Shown: piece after piece, positions 22,286 through 33,770 of the stretch
How the letters are laid out: each line of letters opens with the position of its first letter
How positions within the stretch are numbered: the first letter of the stretch is position 1
Assembly: GCA_018398575.1 (NCBI GenBank)
Contig: JAGTXZ010000003.1
Span: 558,001 to 622,000, forward strand
DNA length: 64,000 nt
DNA from: Ampelomyces quisqualis
Lineage: Eukaryota > Ascomycota > Dothideomycetes > Pleosporales > Phaeosphaeriaceae
Direction of reading: 5' to 3'
Made by a program: the position numbers and the translations under genes
Notes under the pieces: model-generated
The model's input: the letters and a program-made list of their open reading frames with translations, nothing else
What the model was told of the DNA's origin: nothing
Databases searched by the model: none

Positions 22286-25200
22286 GTTAGGAAAATTTAA
22301 CGTTATTAGAGTTAGCAACATCTATAACACTATTAACACAACTATACTACTAGCTACTAGATAGTTCTTAACTATACTCTACTATACTAAGTAATAATAG
22401 TAATGCCTAGTATACTATTATTAGTAGCCTAGTTTGTAGAACCTTTTTGTAAAATAGTTTATAGTTCTTATGCTTAATATAGCTTTACACTATCTACATA
22501 ACTATATTACTAGTTAGCAGCTTACTTTTAATTGTGCTTAACTATAATTTAAGTCTAAGGCAATCTCTTTAATAGCGCTGTTACTTAGCTTAAGTTTTAC
22601 TATAAATTTACACTATCCTAGCGCTTTAAATTAACTTTACATTATGTCTACGTATATACTTCTTTTATAATACTCTTTATATTTTTATATTCTTAGAACT
22701 AGGCTATATATTTACCTAGGCATTTTTTATTCTATAGCTCTATATAGTAGTCTACTATACTCTATAGTTTTACTGCTTAATTTACCTAATTTATACTAGC
22801 CCCTTAAGCTTTATAGAGATTTCCTTGTTGTAATTCTACTAAATCTCTTCTTCTTATATTGTTATACCTTATAGACTACTGCGCAATAATATCTTTACAT
22901 TCTACTTTTTTAGAGCTTTTGTTTCTAGATTACTCTCTAAGTTATATAGAATAATGCCCTTATATATAGCTGCTAGCTAGCCTAGTTAATATACTCTAAA
23001 CATAAATTAGTCTTAAGTACCTTATTTATCTTAAGGCTCTGTAATTATAATCTTATTTACTTTAATTAGCGTAATAGCTTCTGTAAACGCTATTAACGCT
23101 ACTAAAATAAATATTAAGTCTAAGTCTCTATATTCTGCTAATATAGCGTCTATTTTTGACTTTAGTATTTCTCCTCTTAGCAAAAGAACTGTATCTTTAC
23201 TAAAAAAATTGAAAGCTCTATTTAGAGCACTAGTTGCACATATAGTTTGTATAAGCTAATAAGAATTTTAGCCTAAACGTTATATAGTACTGTTTAATTA
23301 TTTGTAAAGCTCTTCTAATTAAGATTAGGTCTAGTTTTAATATAGGTCTTCTTAGCTTCTAGCTTAATTACCTTGTACTTTGCACTATATATAAGTAGTA
23401 AGTTAATGTTATTAGTAAATATTTCTTTATTTAGCTGCTAGAAGTGCTATTAGATATGCGTTAATATATACTACTTAGTTTTTTTACTTTCTTTACTTTT
23501 AAACAGCGCAGCCTTAAGCTAGGCTAGTATTAGAAATATTATAATACTTTGTATCTTAGCGCAGTTAAATATATATACGCTCTTAGCTTCTACACTATTT
23601 AGCTCTTCTTATAGTAGTACTATTTTATATTTTATTATTGCGTTAGCTATAACTAATTAGAAGTTATCTATTTAGTATAGGTAGTAGAATGTTAAAAAGT
23701 TACTCTTAATACCTAAAATCTTCTAGCTCTATAGGTCTTGCGTAACTAAAGTTTAATATAGTATAAACTTTACTACAATCTTTTTTTCTTACGCTATAAG
23801 CGCTATATACTTAAGAAAATTAAGTACGTTTTTAACTTCTTCTTATACCTTAAATAAGCAAGTGTCCTAGCCCTTTACTATAGCTAAGCTTAATATTTTT
23901 CTTATTTCTCTTATATCTACAATTTTCTTAATGCTTACGTATATAGGGTTAGTAGTAGTAAACAGTTTAGAACTATCTATGTTATTCTTCTTATCTGTAA
24001 GATAGTACTAGTTTAAGAAGTTTTTATTATCTTATAGTCTACTAAGCGCTAGAAAGATAAAAATAAGTATCTTATAGAAACTCTTTTCTATTAGTGTACC
24101 TAAGAGGGCCTAGGCCTTCTACTAATAACTATAGTTTTTACTTTAAATAGTCTTAAATAAGTTGCCTATAATAGTATTCTTAGATTTATAGTTATAGAAC
24201 TTATTAAAGATAATACATCTCTATATTACTACGTAGCTAGAAATATTAAGAGTATCTTTTACACTTACTTTACTACTTCTTAAAAATATTTTGCGTATAG
24301 TTATAAGTCTTTTAGTTTAGTATTTATTAAGTATATATTTTACTAATATTATATAGCTATTTATAATTATAATTTAGCTAGCAGATAGTGCTAGATAGTA
24401 CGTAGTTATATTTAGGTAGACTTTTAGCATATAGTATTCTTAGATATACTATAGAACTATCTCTATATACTTCTTACTATTCTTTGTAAGTTTGCGTAGT
24501 AAGACGTTTTAGTTAGATACTGTAAAGTGCTGTTTAACTTATAGATAAATTATTATCTCTATTTCTTTGTCTACTATTAGTGCGCCTATACTCTATAAGA
24601 GAGTGTTATCTTTAAAGTAGATATAGAGCGCAAGAAAGTCTTTTAAGTTACACTATTTAGATTTGCAGAGGCCTATAGTAATAATTTTAGCCTTCTATGC
24701 AGCTAGTGCGCAGCTCTATCTACTTACTATAGATACTACTAACTATAGCTCTTTTAGTATTAAAAAGTTTTTTTTATATACATATAGAAATATCTATTAG
24801 TTTGTTATAGAGTACTATTTTTAACTATTGTCTTTAGCTCTATATTAACTAGTTTTATTTTTTAATTAGTCTTCTTATACTTTAGTCTAGTTCTTAAAGT
24901 ACGCATACCTTATAATTATTATAAGTAAAGCTAATCTTATTTTTTCTATACCTATTATATTCTTAAATATGCTACTATTATCTAAAGATAGCTCTTTTTT
25001 GTAAAGTATACAAGCTTTTGTTAGTTAGTATACTATAAATAGGACTGTTAGTTCCTATAATAAATATAGTATTATAGGTACGTTATTCTTAAAGTCTTTT
25101 AGAGAAGATCTAGAGAAGTTAGCTACTGCCTACTATTTATTCTCTTAGTAGTATTCTATTACTACTCTAATAAAAGCTTGTAGTTTATCTGCTATTCTGT

Positions 25201-25600
25201 CTTATATATTAGTTACGTAGATAATAGTTATAGGCTCTTTATAGTATACTTACCTTGCGTTTAGTAAAGCTTAGAGCTATAGCCTTTCTTCTAACGCAAG
25301 TTATTTTACTAACTAAAGCTTTTTATTCTTATTTTTATTACCTTTATTATACTCTTCTTATTCTTCTTTACTACTAGAGTAAGTATTTTTCTCTAGCAAC
25401 TTTTATTATTTCTCTATAGCACTTTTGCGTTTCTATCTAAGTATAGTAATTAGCGTAGATATTGCATTGTTTTGTGTTTACGTAGTATCTTTATCTCTAC
25501 TTCTCTTTACTTTCTTTGTAGTGCTATTATTCTACTCTTTTAGGCGCTTAATTTTAGTAGTTAAAGTCTTAATTACGCTAGTAAATAGGTTTAAGGTACC
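22286..25600 (-). pseudogene. Family A transposon remnant, copy 2 (inverted, more complete)
   Basis: 22286-25205 is the inverted partner of 7036-9956 over its whole length. Here the element continues past the point where copy 1 is cut, to about 25600. The minus-strand N-terminal part reads as charged, Lys/Arg/Gln-rich blocks (APKRVE and KESKEK near 25500-25550). The terminus starts GTTAGGAAAATTTAACG at 22286, with blocks such as AGCAACATC and TATAACACT spaced by 9 bp. The + strand frame at 25425-25613 (62 codons) is antisense to the gene. The transposase class is unknown. All frames are broken by RIP-type stops. Confidence 0.7.
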
Positions 25601-26400
25601 CGCTTATAGGTAGGGGTTAGGTTAAGGTTAAGCACAAGGGGAGTAGAGTAGGGTTTAAGTTACGCAGGGGCTAGTGTAAGGTTTAGGTTAGAGTATACAG
25701 CTTAGAGTGTTAAGGTTAGGTTGTTAGTTTAGTTAAAGTACCTGCTATAAGGTTATACTTGTGCAGCGCCTCTAATCTAACGCCTGTAACAAGTATGTTA
25801 CTTAGGAGTAAAGTAGAGTAAAAGAAATAAGTTTATTTTAGCGTGTATCCTAAAATAAAGTTATTGCAAGAATAGTCTAATCTTGCAGCTGTTTAATTAG
25901 CTTTATAACCTGCTTATTATAGATGTTTATTACTGTTTTTTACTTAGATTGTTTTAGATAGTTAAGAGCTACTATTTATTACATTTTTTTATTACGCTTG
26001 CTAGTCTAAGAAACAAAAAGGCCTTAATCTCTTTCTTTGTAGGCGCTGCTTATACTAAGGAGTCTAGAGTAGTGCACTATACAAAGGCGTTACAGATTCC
26101 CTAATATTATTTTCTTTGTTACTCTCCTGCTCTTTATTACTTGTCTAATTCTTAAAACGTTAGATTCTAGAGCTAGTTAGACTAGCAAAATTAATAGGAC
26201 CTAGAAGCTTAAGTAGATCCTAAACACTCTTAGCGCTATGTTAAGATTCTACAGTTAGTAATTATAGTGTAGAACAGTTTAGTTATGCGTTCTCCTTAGT
26301 AATTGCGTGTTTTATAACTATAATCTTCTAAATTGTTTTTGCTCTAAGCCTATACTGTTAATCTTCTTGTACGTCTCTTGCAGTATTAAATAAGCGCTTA
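25601..26400. repeat. GGTTAGG-rich terminal block and 3' flank of the hAT element
   Basis: 25607-25740 is rich in GGTTAGGTTAAGG-type blocks, related to the palindromic repeats at 21478 and 31350. It may be the left end of the hAT element. 25760-26400 is AT-rich with minus-strand frames too decayed to read, possibly the transposase C-terminus and 3' region. Confidence 0.4.
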
Positions 26401-28950
26401 ACTCTAACTTTTGCAAGCTGTATAGCTAGTACGTCTTTAGCTACCTAGGCTAGGCGTAAGTACGTGTCTACATTAGCCTGCTACTAGACAAGTATATTTA
26501 ATAACTTCTCTTTATCTTCTTTACTAGTTAGAAGAGTGCTAAAGTAGCAGAGAGCTTTTACATAGAGTAGTCTAATACTTACGTTAGTTTTATAAGAGAG
26601 ATTAGCGCTTAACCTACTAGACTGTGTTGTTTAGAAAAAAAGTCTTCTAAACTACTAGTGTTTAGGTAGACGCTATAGTTGCAAAGAATAAACTAGAGTG
26701 TAGTCTTTGTTTGTTGCTGCAAGGTTGTTTTTGTATTAATTAATATAGTCTAGAAACTAACACTAGTATGTACGTTTAAAGTCTAGTTTCTATATGTTAC
26801 CTTAGGTTTTATTAGCAGTGCGCTGTAATAAACCTGTGTAATAAACATAGTCTCTACCTTATATATAGTAAGCTTCTAGAATAGATTAAGAATAGTTGCA
26901 ACGTTATAAAGATATTCTTGTTCTTTATCTGTGCGTAAATAATACTTTAACAACTTCTTCTTACTTTTCTCTGCTACTACCTTTACTACAGCTAGCTACT
27001 TCTTATAATAGCTAGTCTTATTCTCCTTATTAGATAGCTTAGTTATTATTTAATCTAGAAAGTTAAAAAGTCTGTTGTATATTAACTAGATGTACAGAGC
27101 CTAAGGTGTATTGCTTTTACTAATTCTGTTAGTAGCTGTTTTAAAGTTTACTAGTATGCGTGTTATTGCCTTAAAGTGTAACTACTTAGCAGGTGCTAGC
27201 TAAAGCCTTTTAAAGTTCTTAAAGTCTATAACTGCGTTGTTGTTTTGTAAATTACTGCTGCTACCTTGCAAGGCCTAATTAAGTGTAATCTCTTGCTTTA
27301 GCTACTTGTTAATATAAGTAGCTAGAGAGTAGGCGCGCTTACACATATTATAAGTTAAATTCTACTTAGTCTTAACATCTTAAATTACATAGAGTTAATT
27401 TTTCAGCAGTATATTAGATTGTACCTTTAAGAATTATTTAAAACGTTAGAGAGACAAATTAATAGCAATACAAATTGCCTAGATCTAGAAAAGCTTAGTG
27501 CGTAATAAAGAATTGTAATAAAGAGTGTAATATACCTTTTGCAAGGAGTTAGGCACTAACATACTATTATTAATCTAGTAAACGTAATAGCGTTGCAGCT
27601 GCTAAGCCCCTTTAATCTTAGGTAAGGCTGTTAGCCCTAGGTAGGCTATTATGTCCTGCACTACTAGGTTAATAATATAAGCACAGTATAGTATAGTGTT
27701 TTTCTTTATGTTCTAAGAAACCCTCTTATTAGCAAGATTGCTTTCTAGGCTTCTGCTAAGAGTACTGTTATTTAAAGCGTTATTGCAAGTAACTACTAGT
27801 AATTGTTTTAATGTTTTTGTGTTTTTAAGTACCTATATAAGATTAGATGCTATAGAAACCCTAGTGTACTGCCTACGCAAGGGCACAAAATCTAATAGAA
27901 CCTCTCTTATCTGCTAACTAGTGTTAATATAATAGGCTTTAATAGCCAAAAAGCTTAGGTAGTTAGTAGTAGACTAGGCGTTAAGGGCAATTAAGATTTT
28001 TGTTAACTTACTAAAATCAAAAAGGAGGTTTTTAGTTACCTGCTTGTATTGTTCCTAGAGCATAAGAGTAAACTTGTATCAGCTAAGTATAGTAGTACTA
28101 GGCTAGAGAAACTCTACAAAGTAGTAAAATAAGGGTCGCTCTAATATTTAAAAAGACTAGTTCTTATTAAGAAGTACCTGTATAATTTCTAGTTTAAATT
28201 GCTAGGTAGTAAACAGTTGCAGGGGTTATAGACGTAATAGTGTAACAAATAAAAGTAGCTGCCTTATGTAGATAGATTCTGTAACCTCTTTGCAACTATT
28301 AGACTAAAGGTAGTTACTAAGGTGTTTTGTCTCTATATACTTGTTAGTTAAGTATTAAAGTATGTGCCTACAGTTTAGGCAATATACGTGTAGTTTGCTG
28401 CTTTTAATATAGGCTCCTTCTCTAAATTAAGTCTACATAATAGCAGAACGTTTAGCTTTACTCTATTAAGAATTAGAATTATTAAAGTCTTAGGCCTATA
28501 ACGTGTTCTGCTACTAGGCATTTTATACAGTATATACAGTAGCATTGTCTTAAATTAGCTACTTAAGAACAGTAACTATTCTCTTAATTCTAGACTTAAG
28601 GATTTAGAAAGCGTTAAGTATAAATTTATAGAGTATTTTAGGCAAATTAAAGTATAGGTTGTCTAGGAGTAAAGGAGAGTTACTTAGGTCTATGTGTGTA
28701 ATAAAAAAGTATAATAATAAAGTAGTAATATCTTGTAAGAAGAGGGTAGTAATTATAGCAACAATAAAATAGTAAAACTATAGTTTAGTGTTACTTTAAG
28801 TAAGAGAGGTAGGCGTTCTACTAAAGGTGTTATTTCCTTAGTTAGGGGGCAGATAGTAAGGCTAAACTTTTAGAAATTAAGAAATTAGGTTTTACAGTAG
28901 TAGCAAAATTCTTAAGTCTTAACTATATTAGGTAATAATATACAGCAGAT
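26400..28950 (-). pseudogene. hAT-superfamily transposase, RIP-inactivated
   Basis: The minus strand encodes, in order, a region with EQYKQVTKNLLFDFSKLTKI, then LIALNA, stop, STTNYLSFLAIKAYYI (about 28010-27930), LLVVTCNNALNNSTL (about 27800), LYCAYIINLVVQDI (about 27690-27640) and KKLLKYYLRTDKEQEYLYNV, ATIL (about 26965-26880). These are the catalytic-core and C-terminal landmarks of hAT transposases: the xDxWSS-type block, CDNASNN, CLAHxxNL and the KLxKYYxxTD...ATxLDP block. His-to-Tyr, Asp-to-Asn and Gln/Trp-to-stop changes fit RIP. The N-terminal zinc finger is not readable. The element lies between GGTTAGG-type blocks at 25.6 and 31.4 kb. Confidence 0.85.
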
Positions 28951-28959
28951 TTAATTATA

Positions 28960-30120
28960 CATGTTACTTAGCGTGTAAACAGCCTTCTCAAGTACTATTA
29001 GAGAACCTCTTCTAGGTACTATTGCTCTAGTTCTTATCCTTCTTATCTTTATATTTATTAGGCAACGTCTTGTAGTATACCTCTAGCTCTTTACTAGAAT
29101 CTTTAACCTTTTCTTTACATTTAGTCTTATTGCGTCCCTTAACGTATAGTATATTACTATAGAGCTCTAAAGGCTAATTAAACATAAGAGAGGGTGTTAG
29201 CTTACGCCTTCTAGTAGACTATTTAGAATAAGTACGTAATAAAATAACGTAATAAACTTACTGCTAATTCTAATTAGTTACTAGAGCTAACTTGTTAGGC
29301 GTTAGCTTATTATAAAATTTAAGCTATTTAGCCTTAGCCTATAGTGTCTTAAAGCTATTTCTCTTAAGGAGGTGTAGCCTATAAGTATACTCCCTTTAGA
29401 GTATCTCTTCTACAGCCCTACTAGGCCTATAAACGCAAGTATAAGCTTAAGCTAACAATTTTTTTTGCTTTAAGTCTAAAGTTGCTGCAAAAGACTCTTT
29501 TATAATAATGTTATAGGCGCGCATATTAATTTTAATTTAGATAGCCTTCTATTTTTAATTAACTTAAGCAATAGAGGCTGTTAACTACTTAGCTTTGTAT
29601 ATTAGTAAAAATAACGTAATAAAAAGGTATAATAACTTACTAGATTGCTTGCTATTAAAACGCTTTACTGCCTAGGCCTTAAGCTTATACTTAAGTTTCT
29701 TAGCTTGTTACCTTAGAGACAACGCCTTGTACCTATTGCCTCTCTTAACCTTCTTTTTAAGCTAGTATTTAGCTAATTAGTCTAAGGACTTAGCCTTTGC
29801 AATAGCAGCTAGCTCTCTAAATTGCATAGCGCTGCTGCTAAGCTGCCTGCTAGAGTTAACTTTAAAATTTGTTAGTTAGCCTTGCTTTAGCATATTACTA
29901 CTACAAGAGTTAAGGATATAGCTAATCTTATTATCTCTAGAAGCAAAACCCTAGACAAATAAGTATAATTTATAGTAAAGTTCTAAGAATGTTACTATTG
30001 TAAGCTAGGCCTACTCTTCTTCCTTAAAATTTAGCAGAACTCTAATAGAAATAGGCAGCAGAAAGCTCTTAGGCTTGTTAACAACCTTAATTTCCTTAGA
30101 CTTAACAGATTCTATAGCGC
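28960..30120 (-). pseudogene. Unassigned degraded protein-coding frame(s) beside the hAT transposase
   Basis: Reading the minus strand from about 30090 down to 29010 gives long low-stop stretches: FKEEE at the start, then MQFRELAAIAKAKSLD, KKKVKRGNRYKALSLR, IIIKESFAATLDLKQKKLLA, YTCVYRPSRAVEEIL, REYTYRLHLLKRNSFKTL and, near the end, LEVYYKTLPNKYKDKKDK. Segments seem to be separated by short non-coding pieces that could be introns. The product is basic and helical. I do not recognise the family. It may be a second hAT gene, a captured host gene or part of another element. Confidence 0.45.
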
Positions 30121-30578
30121 TAAGTATAATAAAGTAATGTAATAAAGCGTGTTGCTATTGCAGGCGTATAGCTTTAGTGTTTTATTTTAGCAGCCTACAA
30201 CTAATAACGCAGTAAGTTAGTTTGTGCGCAAGCAAGATACTAGCGTGCTTTCTGCCTACTGCCTGCGCTTACTGCCTTTTAGCCTATTTTATATAAATAA
30301 CTAACAAGTCTATAGAAATCTACCCTTTAATTTTAATATATAGCTAGAACAAAAGCTAGCGCAATTCTAGGTAGGCTTGTAAGTTAACACAGTTTTTTAT
30401 TACGTTCTAGTCTTCTAGTAGCGCTAGCAGTTTTAAATTAGCTCCTGCAAGAATTTTACGCTAAGACCTAATTTCCTGCGCTAAGCCTGCTTACTGCTTA
30501 TTTACTAGGCACTAAAACAACTTAAATTATTATAATATTAAATCTATAACTCTACAACACTACAACTATAGCTCTATA
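30121..30578. other. AT-rich spacer before the histone H3-like remnant
   Basis: RIP-type DNA with some surviving GCTAGC/GCGC motifs. It would hold the promoters of the divergent 28960-30120 (-) and 30580 (+) remnants if both were genes. No promoter element can be identified. Confidence 0.35.
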
Positions 30579-30579
30579 A

Positions 30580-31119
30580 AAACGTAAATCTAAAGTTAAG
30601 AACGCTATTACTAAGAGCACTATAGTTGCTAAAGACCTAGCTAGTAAGGCTGCTAAGAAATCTGCTAGAAAAAGCCTAGCTGCAAAAACTTAAAAAGCAG
30701 CTCCTACAAAAAAAAGGCACTTTAAGCTAGGCAGTAGGTTATTACAATTTTTTATTATACTTATTTACTTACTGCGCAAAGCTGTGTTGCTTAGAGAGAT
30801 CTGCTAATACTAGAGGTCTACTAAGCTCTTTATCTGCAAGCTGCTCTTCTAGTAACTTCTGCGCAAAATAGCTTAAGAATGCGTCTAAAGCACTAGTAGT
30901 AGTCTTTGCTTCTAAAAATTAGCTGTTAGGGCAGCTTAAGAGGCTGCTAAGGCCTATATAGTTAGTTTTTTTAAGAGTTTGTTTCCTAACCCTATTTTTT
31001 TAACAAAATTCTAACTAAATATAGATATAAATATAAATGCAATCTACGTAAAAAGAGTTACTATACAGGCAAAGGATGTTAGACTTGCGCTTAAGTACTA
31101 TTAGAAGTTTAGCTCTTAT
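30580..31119 (+). pseudogene. Histone H3-like gene, RIP-degraded, inside repeat DNA
   Basis: Three exons can be read. Exon 1 (to 30733): a basic tail with TKSTIVAKDLASKAAKKSAR and KKRHFKLG. Exon 2 (30782-30976): after a 48-bp intron (GTAGGT...CAAAG), the split codon gives Thr and the frame reads TVLLREI, then RSTKLFICKLLF, LLRKIA and EAAKAYIVSFF. Exon 3 (31025 on): after a second 48-bp intron (GTTTGT...ATATAG), it reads NAIYVKRVTIQAKDVRLAL. These match H3 landmarks in order: LASKAARKSA, the KPGTVALREI block, RSTELLI and KLPFQRL, EAAEAYLV and AIHAKRVTI..KD. About five stops and Glu-to-Lys, Pro-to-Leu and His-to-Tyr changes fit RIP. The tail between the LASKAARKSA and KKPHR equivalents is longer than in canonical H3, and the loop-1 region differs, so a variant H3 is possible. 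The start codon is unclear. Confidence 0.8.
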
Positions 31120-31349
31120 TAAGCATTTGCGTAGAAGATCTAGAATTCTCTACTTTTATATATATTAGAAATAAAGACCTAATTCCTTTTTTATTGTAAT
31201 AAAAATTTGTAATTACTGTGCTATTTTTGATATCTCTAGCATAGTTTTGCCCCTATAAAATTTAGCATATTTTTAGAAACTTAATCTTATAAAATTAGTA
31301 GTTACATACTTTAAATTTTATTTAATCGCGCAAAACTTATGCAACCTAA

Positions 31350-31480
31350 CCTTAACCTGCAATTAATTACCTCTAACCTAACCTCTACTTACTTTTAGCG
31401 TTAATTAAATAGGTAGAGGTTGAGTTAGGTATAGGGTCTTACGTAAAGGTACCCTACCCTAACTCAACCTCTACTTATTT
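31350..31480. repeat. Palindromic GTAGAGGTT repeat, copy 2
   Basis: 31413-31474 is a near-perfect hairpin. The left arm GTAGAGGTTGAGTTAGG begins at 31413, the right arm CCTAACTCAACCTCTAC ends at 31474, and the stem continues into TAGGGT/ACCCTA around a 13-base loop. Just before it lie AACCTAACCTTAACCT and CCTCTAACCTAACCTC. The whole block is an inverted relative of 21478-21620. It flanks the hAT/H3-like region and could be its terminus. Confidence 0.7.
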
Positions 31481-33069
31481 ACCGCTGTAGTCTTAATATA
31501 TATGTCTAGGCTGTTATTCTTCTTCTTCTTACTTCTGCTCTATCTGTTAAAGTGTTTGCTACTATTTACTTTAAGTCCTATTAATAATTTACAGGCTAGG
31601 TCTACTAGCGCTTTTGTTATCTTTTGTTATTTATAGTTATTATCTTTAGTGTTATTATTAAGCTCTAAGCAAAAGCACCTTTATCTCTTATCTCTAGTAG
31701 CACCTACTAGGTTAATAATATTACTGTTACTACCTAAAGTAAAATGCACTATATTATATAGTTAGCTGTTATTATTTATATACTATTCTAGGTTATATTA
31801 GTACTAGGCTTAACTTTGTCTTATACTAAAGTCTAGGATTTAATTGCAACGCTCTTAAGGCTTCTTATCTTAACATATAAGTTAATAGTTATAGCTAGAT
31901 TATTATTAGTAGTAATTAGGCGCAGCGCTAACGCGTTAAATATCTTTTAAGTTCTAACTATATACTAGTCTATAAATTTTAGTTATAACAGGTATTTAAC
32001 AAGTACACTATATTAAAGATATTATGGCTTTATCTTAAAGTTACTATCTTTAAGCTACTATTAACGTGCAGCTATTATTAGCCTTAAAAGTAGGAAGGTC
32101 TAAGCAGTTTAACAATATACGCTGTCTATAATATAGATATTAATGTTGTTAAGTAATAGTTTAGTTGTTATTATAGTAAAGCCTATTAGCTAGGTTACTA
32201 AAGCAGTAGAAGAACTTAAGACTACTAATACTAACCGCGTGCGTTCTAGTTCCAAGTTTATAGGCATTAGCTATCTTTCTATGTATTTAGCTTTAACTTT
32301 ATTACTATAGTCTTAAATTTCTAAGATTATCTTCTTCTATATAGCGCCAGCTATTACCTTATAGAATTTCTTTAGTATACTACTATTTGTTAGTCTAGAG
32401 TATATAGTATACTTAAGCTATTTATCTATTATTAGGCTACGCATTATCTTTAGGTAGTTAGCCTATAGGTATACTTGTTTAATCTTGTTATATATATTCT
32501 TGTATTAGATAAAATCTATTATCTCTTTAACCTATGTGCGCTAGTCTGCTACATTAATATTATAGCCTATTCTTACAATTACCTATAATATGTTATTAGT
32601 GTAATAGGATAGGCGCCTTGCCTTTAAAATTAATACTGCGTAATTTCTCCTACTTATACTAAGGCCGCAAGCCGCAGCCAAAAGGTAAGCACAAGAATTC
32701 TAAAGCTAGAATTTCTTGCGTAGTATAATATACATAGTGTTAGGCGCTAGTATTGCTCTAGTGCGCTGTAAGCAAGAGCAGGCCGCACAAAGGCTGTGCG
32801 CCTGCCTTATTACAATTAGTAGTTATTGTCTTTATATTACTTATATACTATTTATTTAATTAAAGTAGCTACTACTTATACTTATTATTGCGTTTCTATA
32901 ACGCGCGCATTATACAATATATTACGCGTAATAGTTAAGAATAGTGTAGGTAGGTACAAGCATAGTAGAATAGCTATAGCTTAGTTAGTATATATAGGTA
33001 TACTTATATTATGTACTTACTTATAATAGTATTATAATATATAGTATAGTATAGTAAACATAATATAGA
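31481..33069 (-). pseudogene. Unassigned RIP-degraded element
   Basis: The minus strand at about 32580-32100 gives moderately open frames (IYNKIKQVYL, KFYKVIAGAI, MPINLELERTRLVLVVLKFF). The frames read better than background but match no family I can name. 32640-32820 keeps a patch of CpG-containing sequence (GGCCGCAAGCCGCAGCC) unlike its surroundings. It is probably transposon debris. Confidence 0.35.
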
Positions 33070-33261
33070 AAATTATATATATTTATATTATAGTAGTATT
33101 ATTATTATTATATAGTTATAGTGTGTTAATTATAGTAATACAGTATTATATAGTTATAGTAGTAGGTTAAAATTATAGGTGTAAGTAAAAGTAAGTAGAG
33201 ATTTATCCTAGTATTATATAGCCTTTTACTTAGTGCTAACGTGTTATATTATATCTTTAAG
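33070..33261. repeat. Dispersed AT-rich repeat, copy 2
   Basis: Direct-orientation partner of 1-191, collinear across its length. Here the sequence runs on as AAGGTAAGTAAAGG instead of into an LTR, so this copy shows the unoccupied junction, or a different neighbour. Confidence 0.7.
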
Positions 33262-33770
33262 GTAAGTAAAGGTATATTCTAAAGAAAGCGCTTCTTACTA
33301 CGTGTTATTCTTAGTATAGTACTATACAGTACTATATAGCACTATATAGCACTAAGCAAAATTCTTACTTTTTAGACTTTTATATTATAGTATAAGTAAC
33401 TTACCTCTTGTATATTATAGTAGTAGTACTCTTTTTAGTCTAGTACGCAAACTTAGCTAAACCTACTAGTGCTATTATAGTAAACAGGTTATACTAAAAC
33501 CTAGGTTCTCTTATAGTAGCACTATACTATAATATCTAGTTTCTTAGTCTATAATGCTTTTAATAATATTAGTTTACATAACTATAAGATAGTAATATAG
33601 ACGCGTCTGTTTAAAGGTTGTACCTAGTTATGTTATCTTATAAAGTAAGTATTTAGAGGTATTTCTCTCTAACTTTAGTATTACTACTTATATCATTTCT
33701 TCTTAGCCTTATTACTTCTATATTAGTAGAATTACTTAACTTAGTCTGCTAGTATAATGCTTTATAGGCA
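33262..33770. other. AT-rich spacer
   Basis: TpA-rich DNA with short CAGTACTATA repeats near 33315-33355. No gene trace was found. Confidence 0.35.

Noticed and set aside
25425..25613. 62-codon hydrophobic + frame
   Set aside because: Antisense to the Lys/Arg-rich N-terminal part of family A copy 2.
21478..31480. GGTTAGG/CCTAACC blocks as interstitial telomere repeats
   Set aside because: No regular TTAGGG array; the blocks are part of a palindromic transposon-type repeat.
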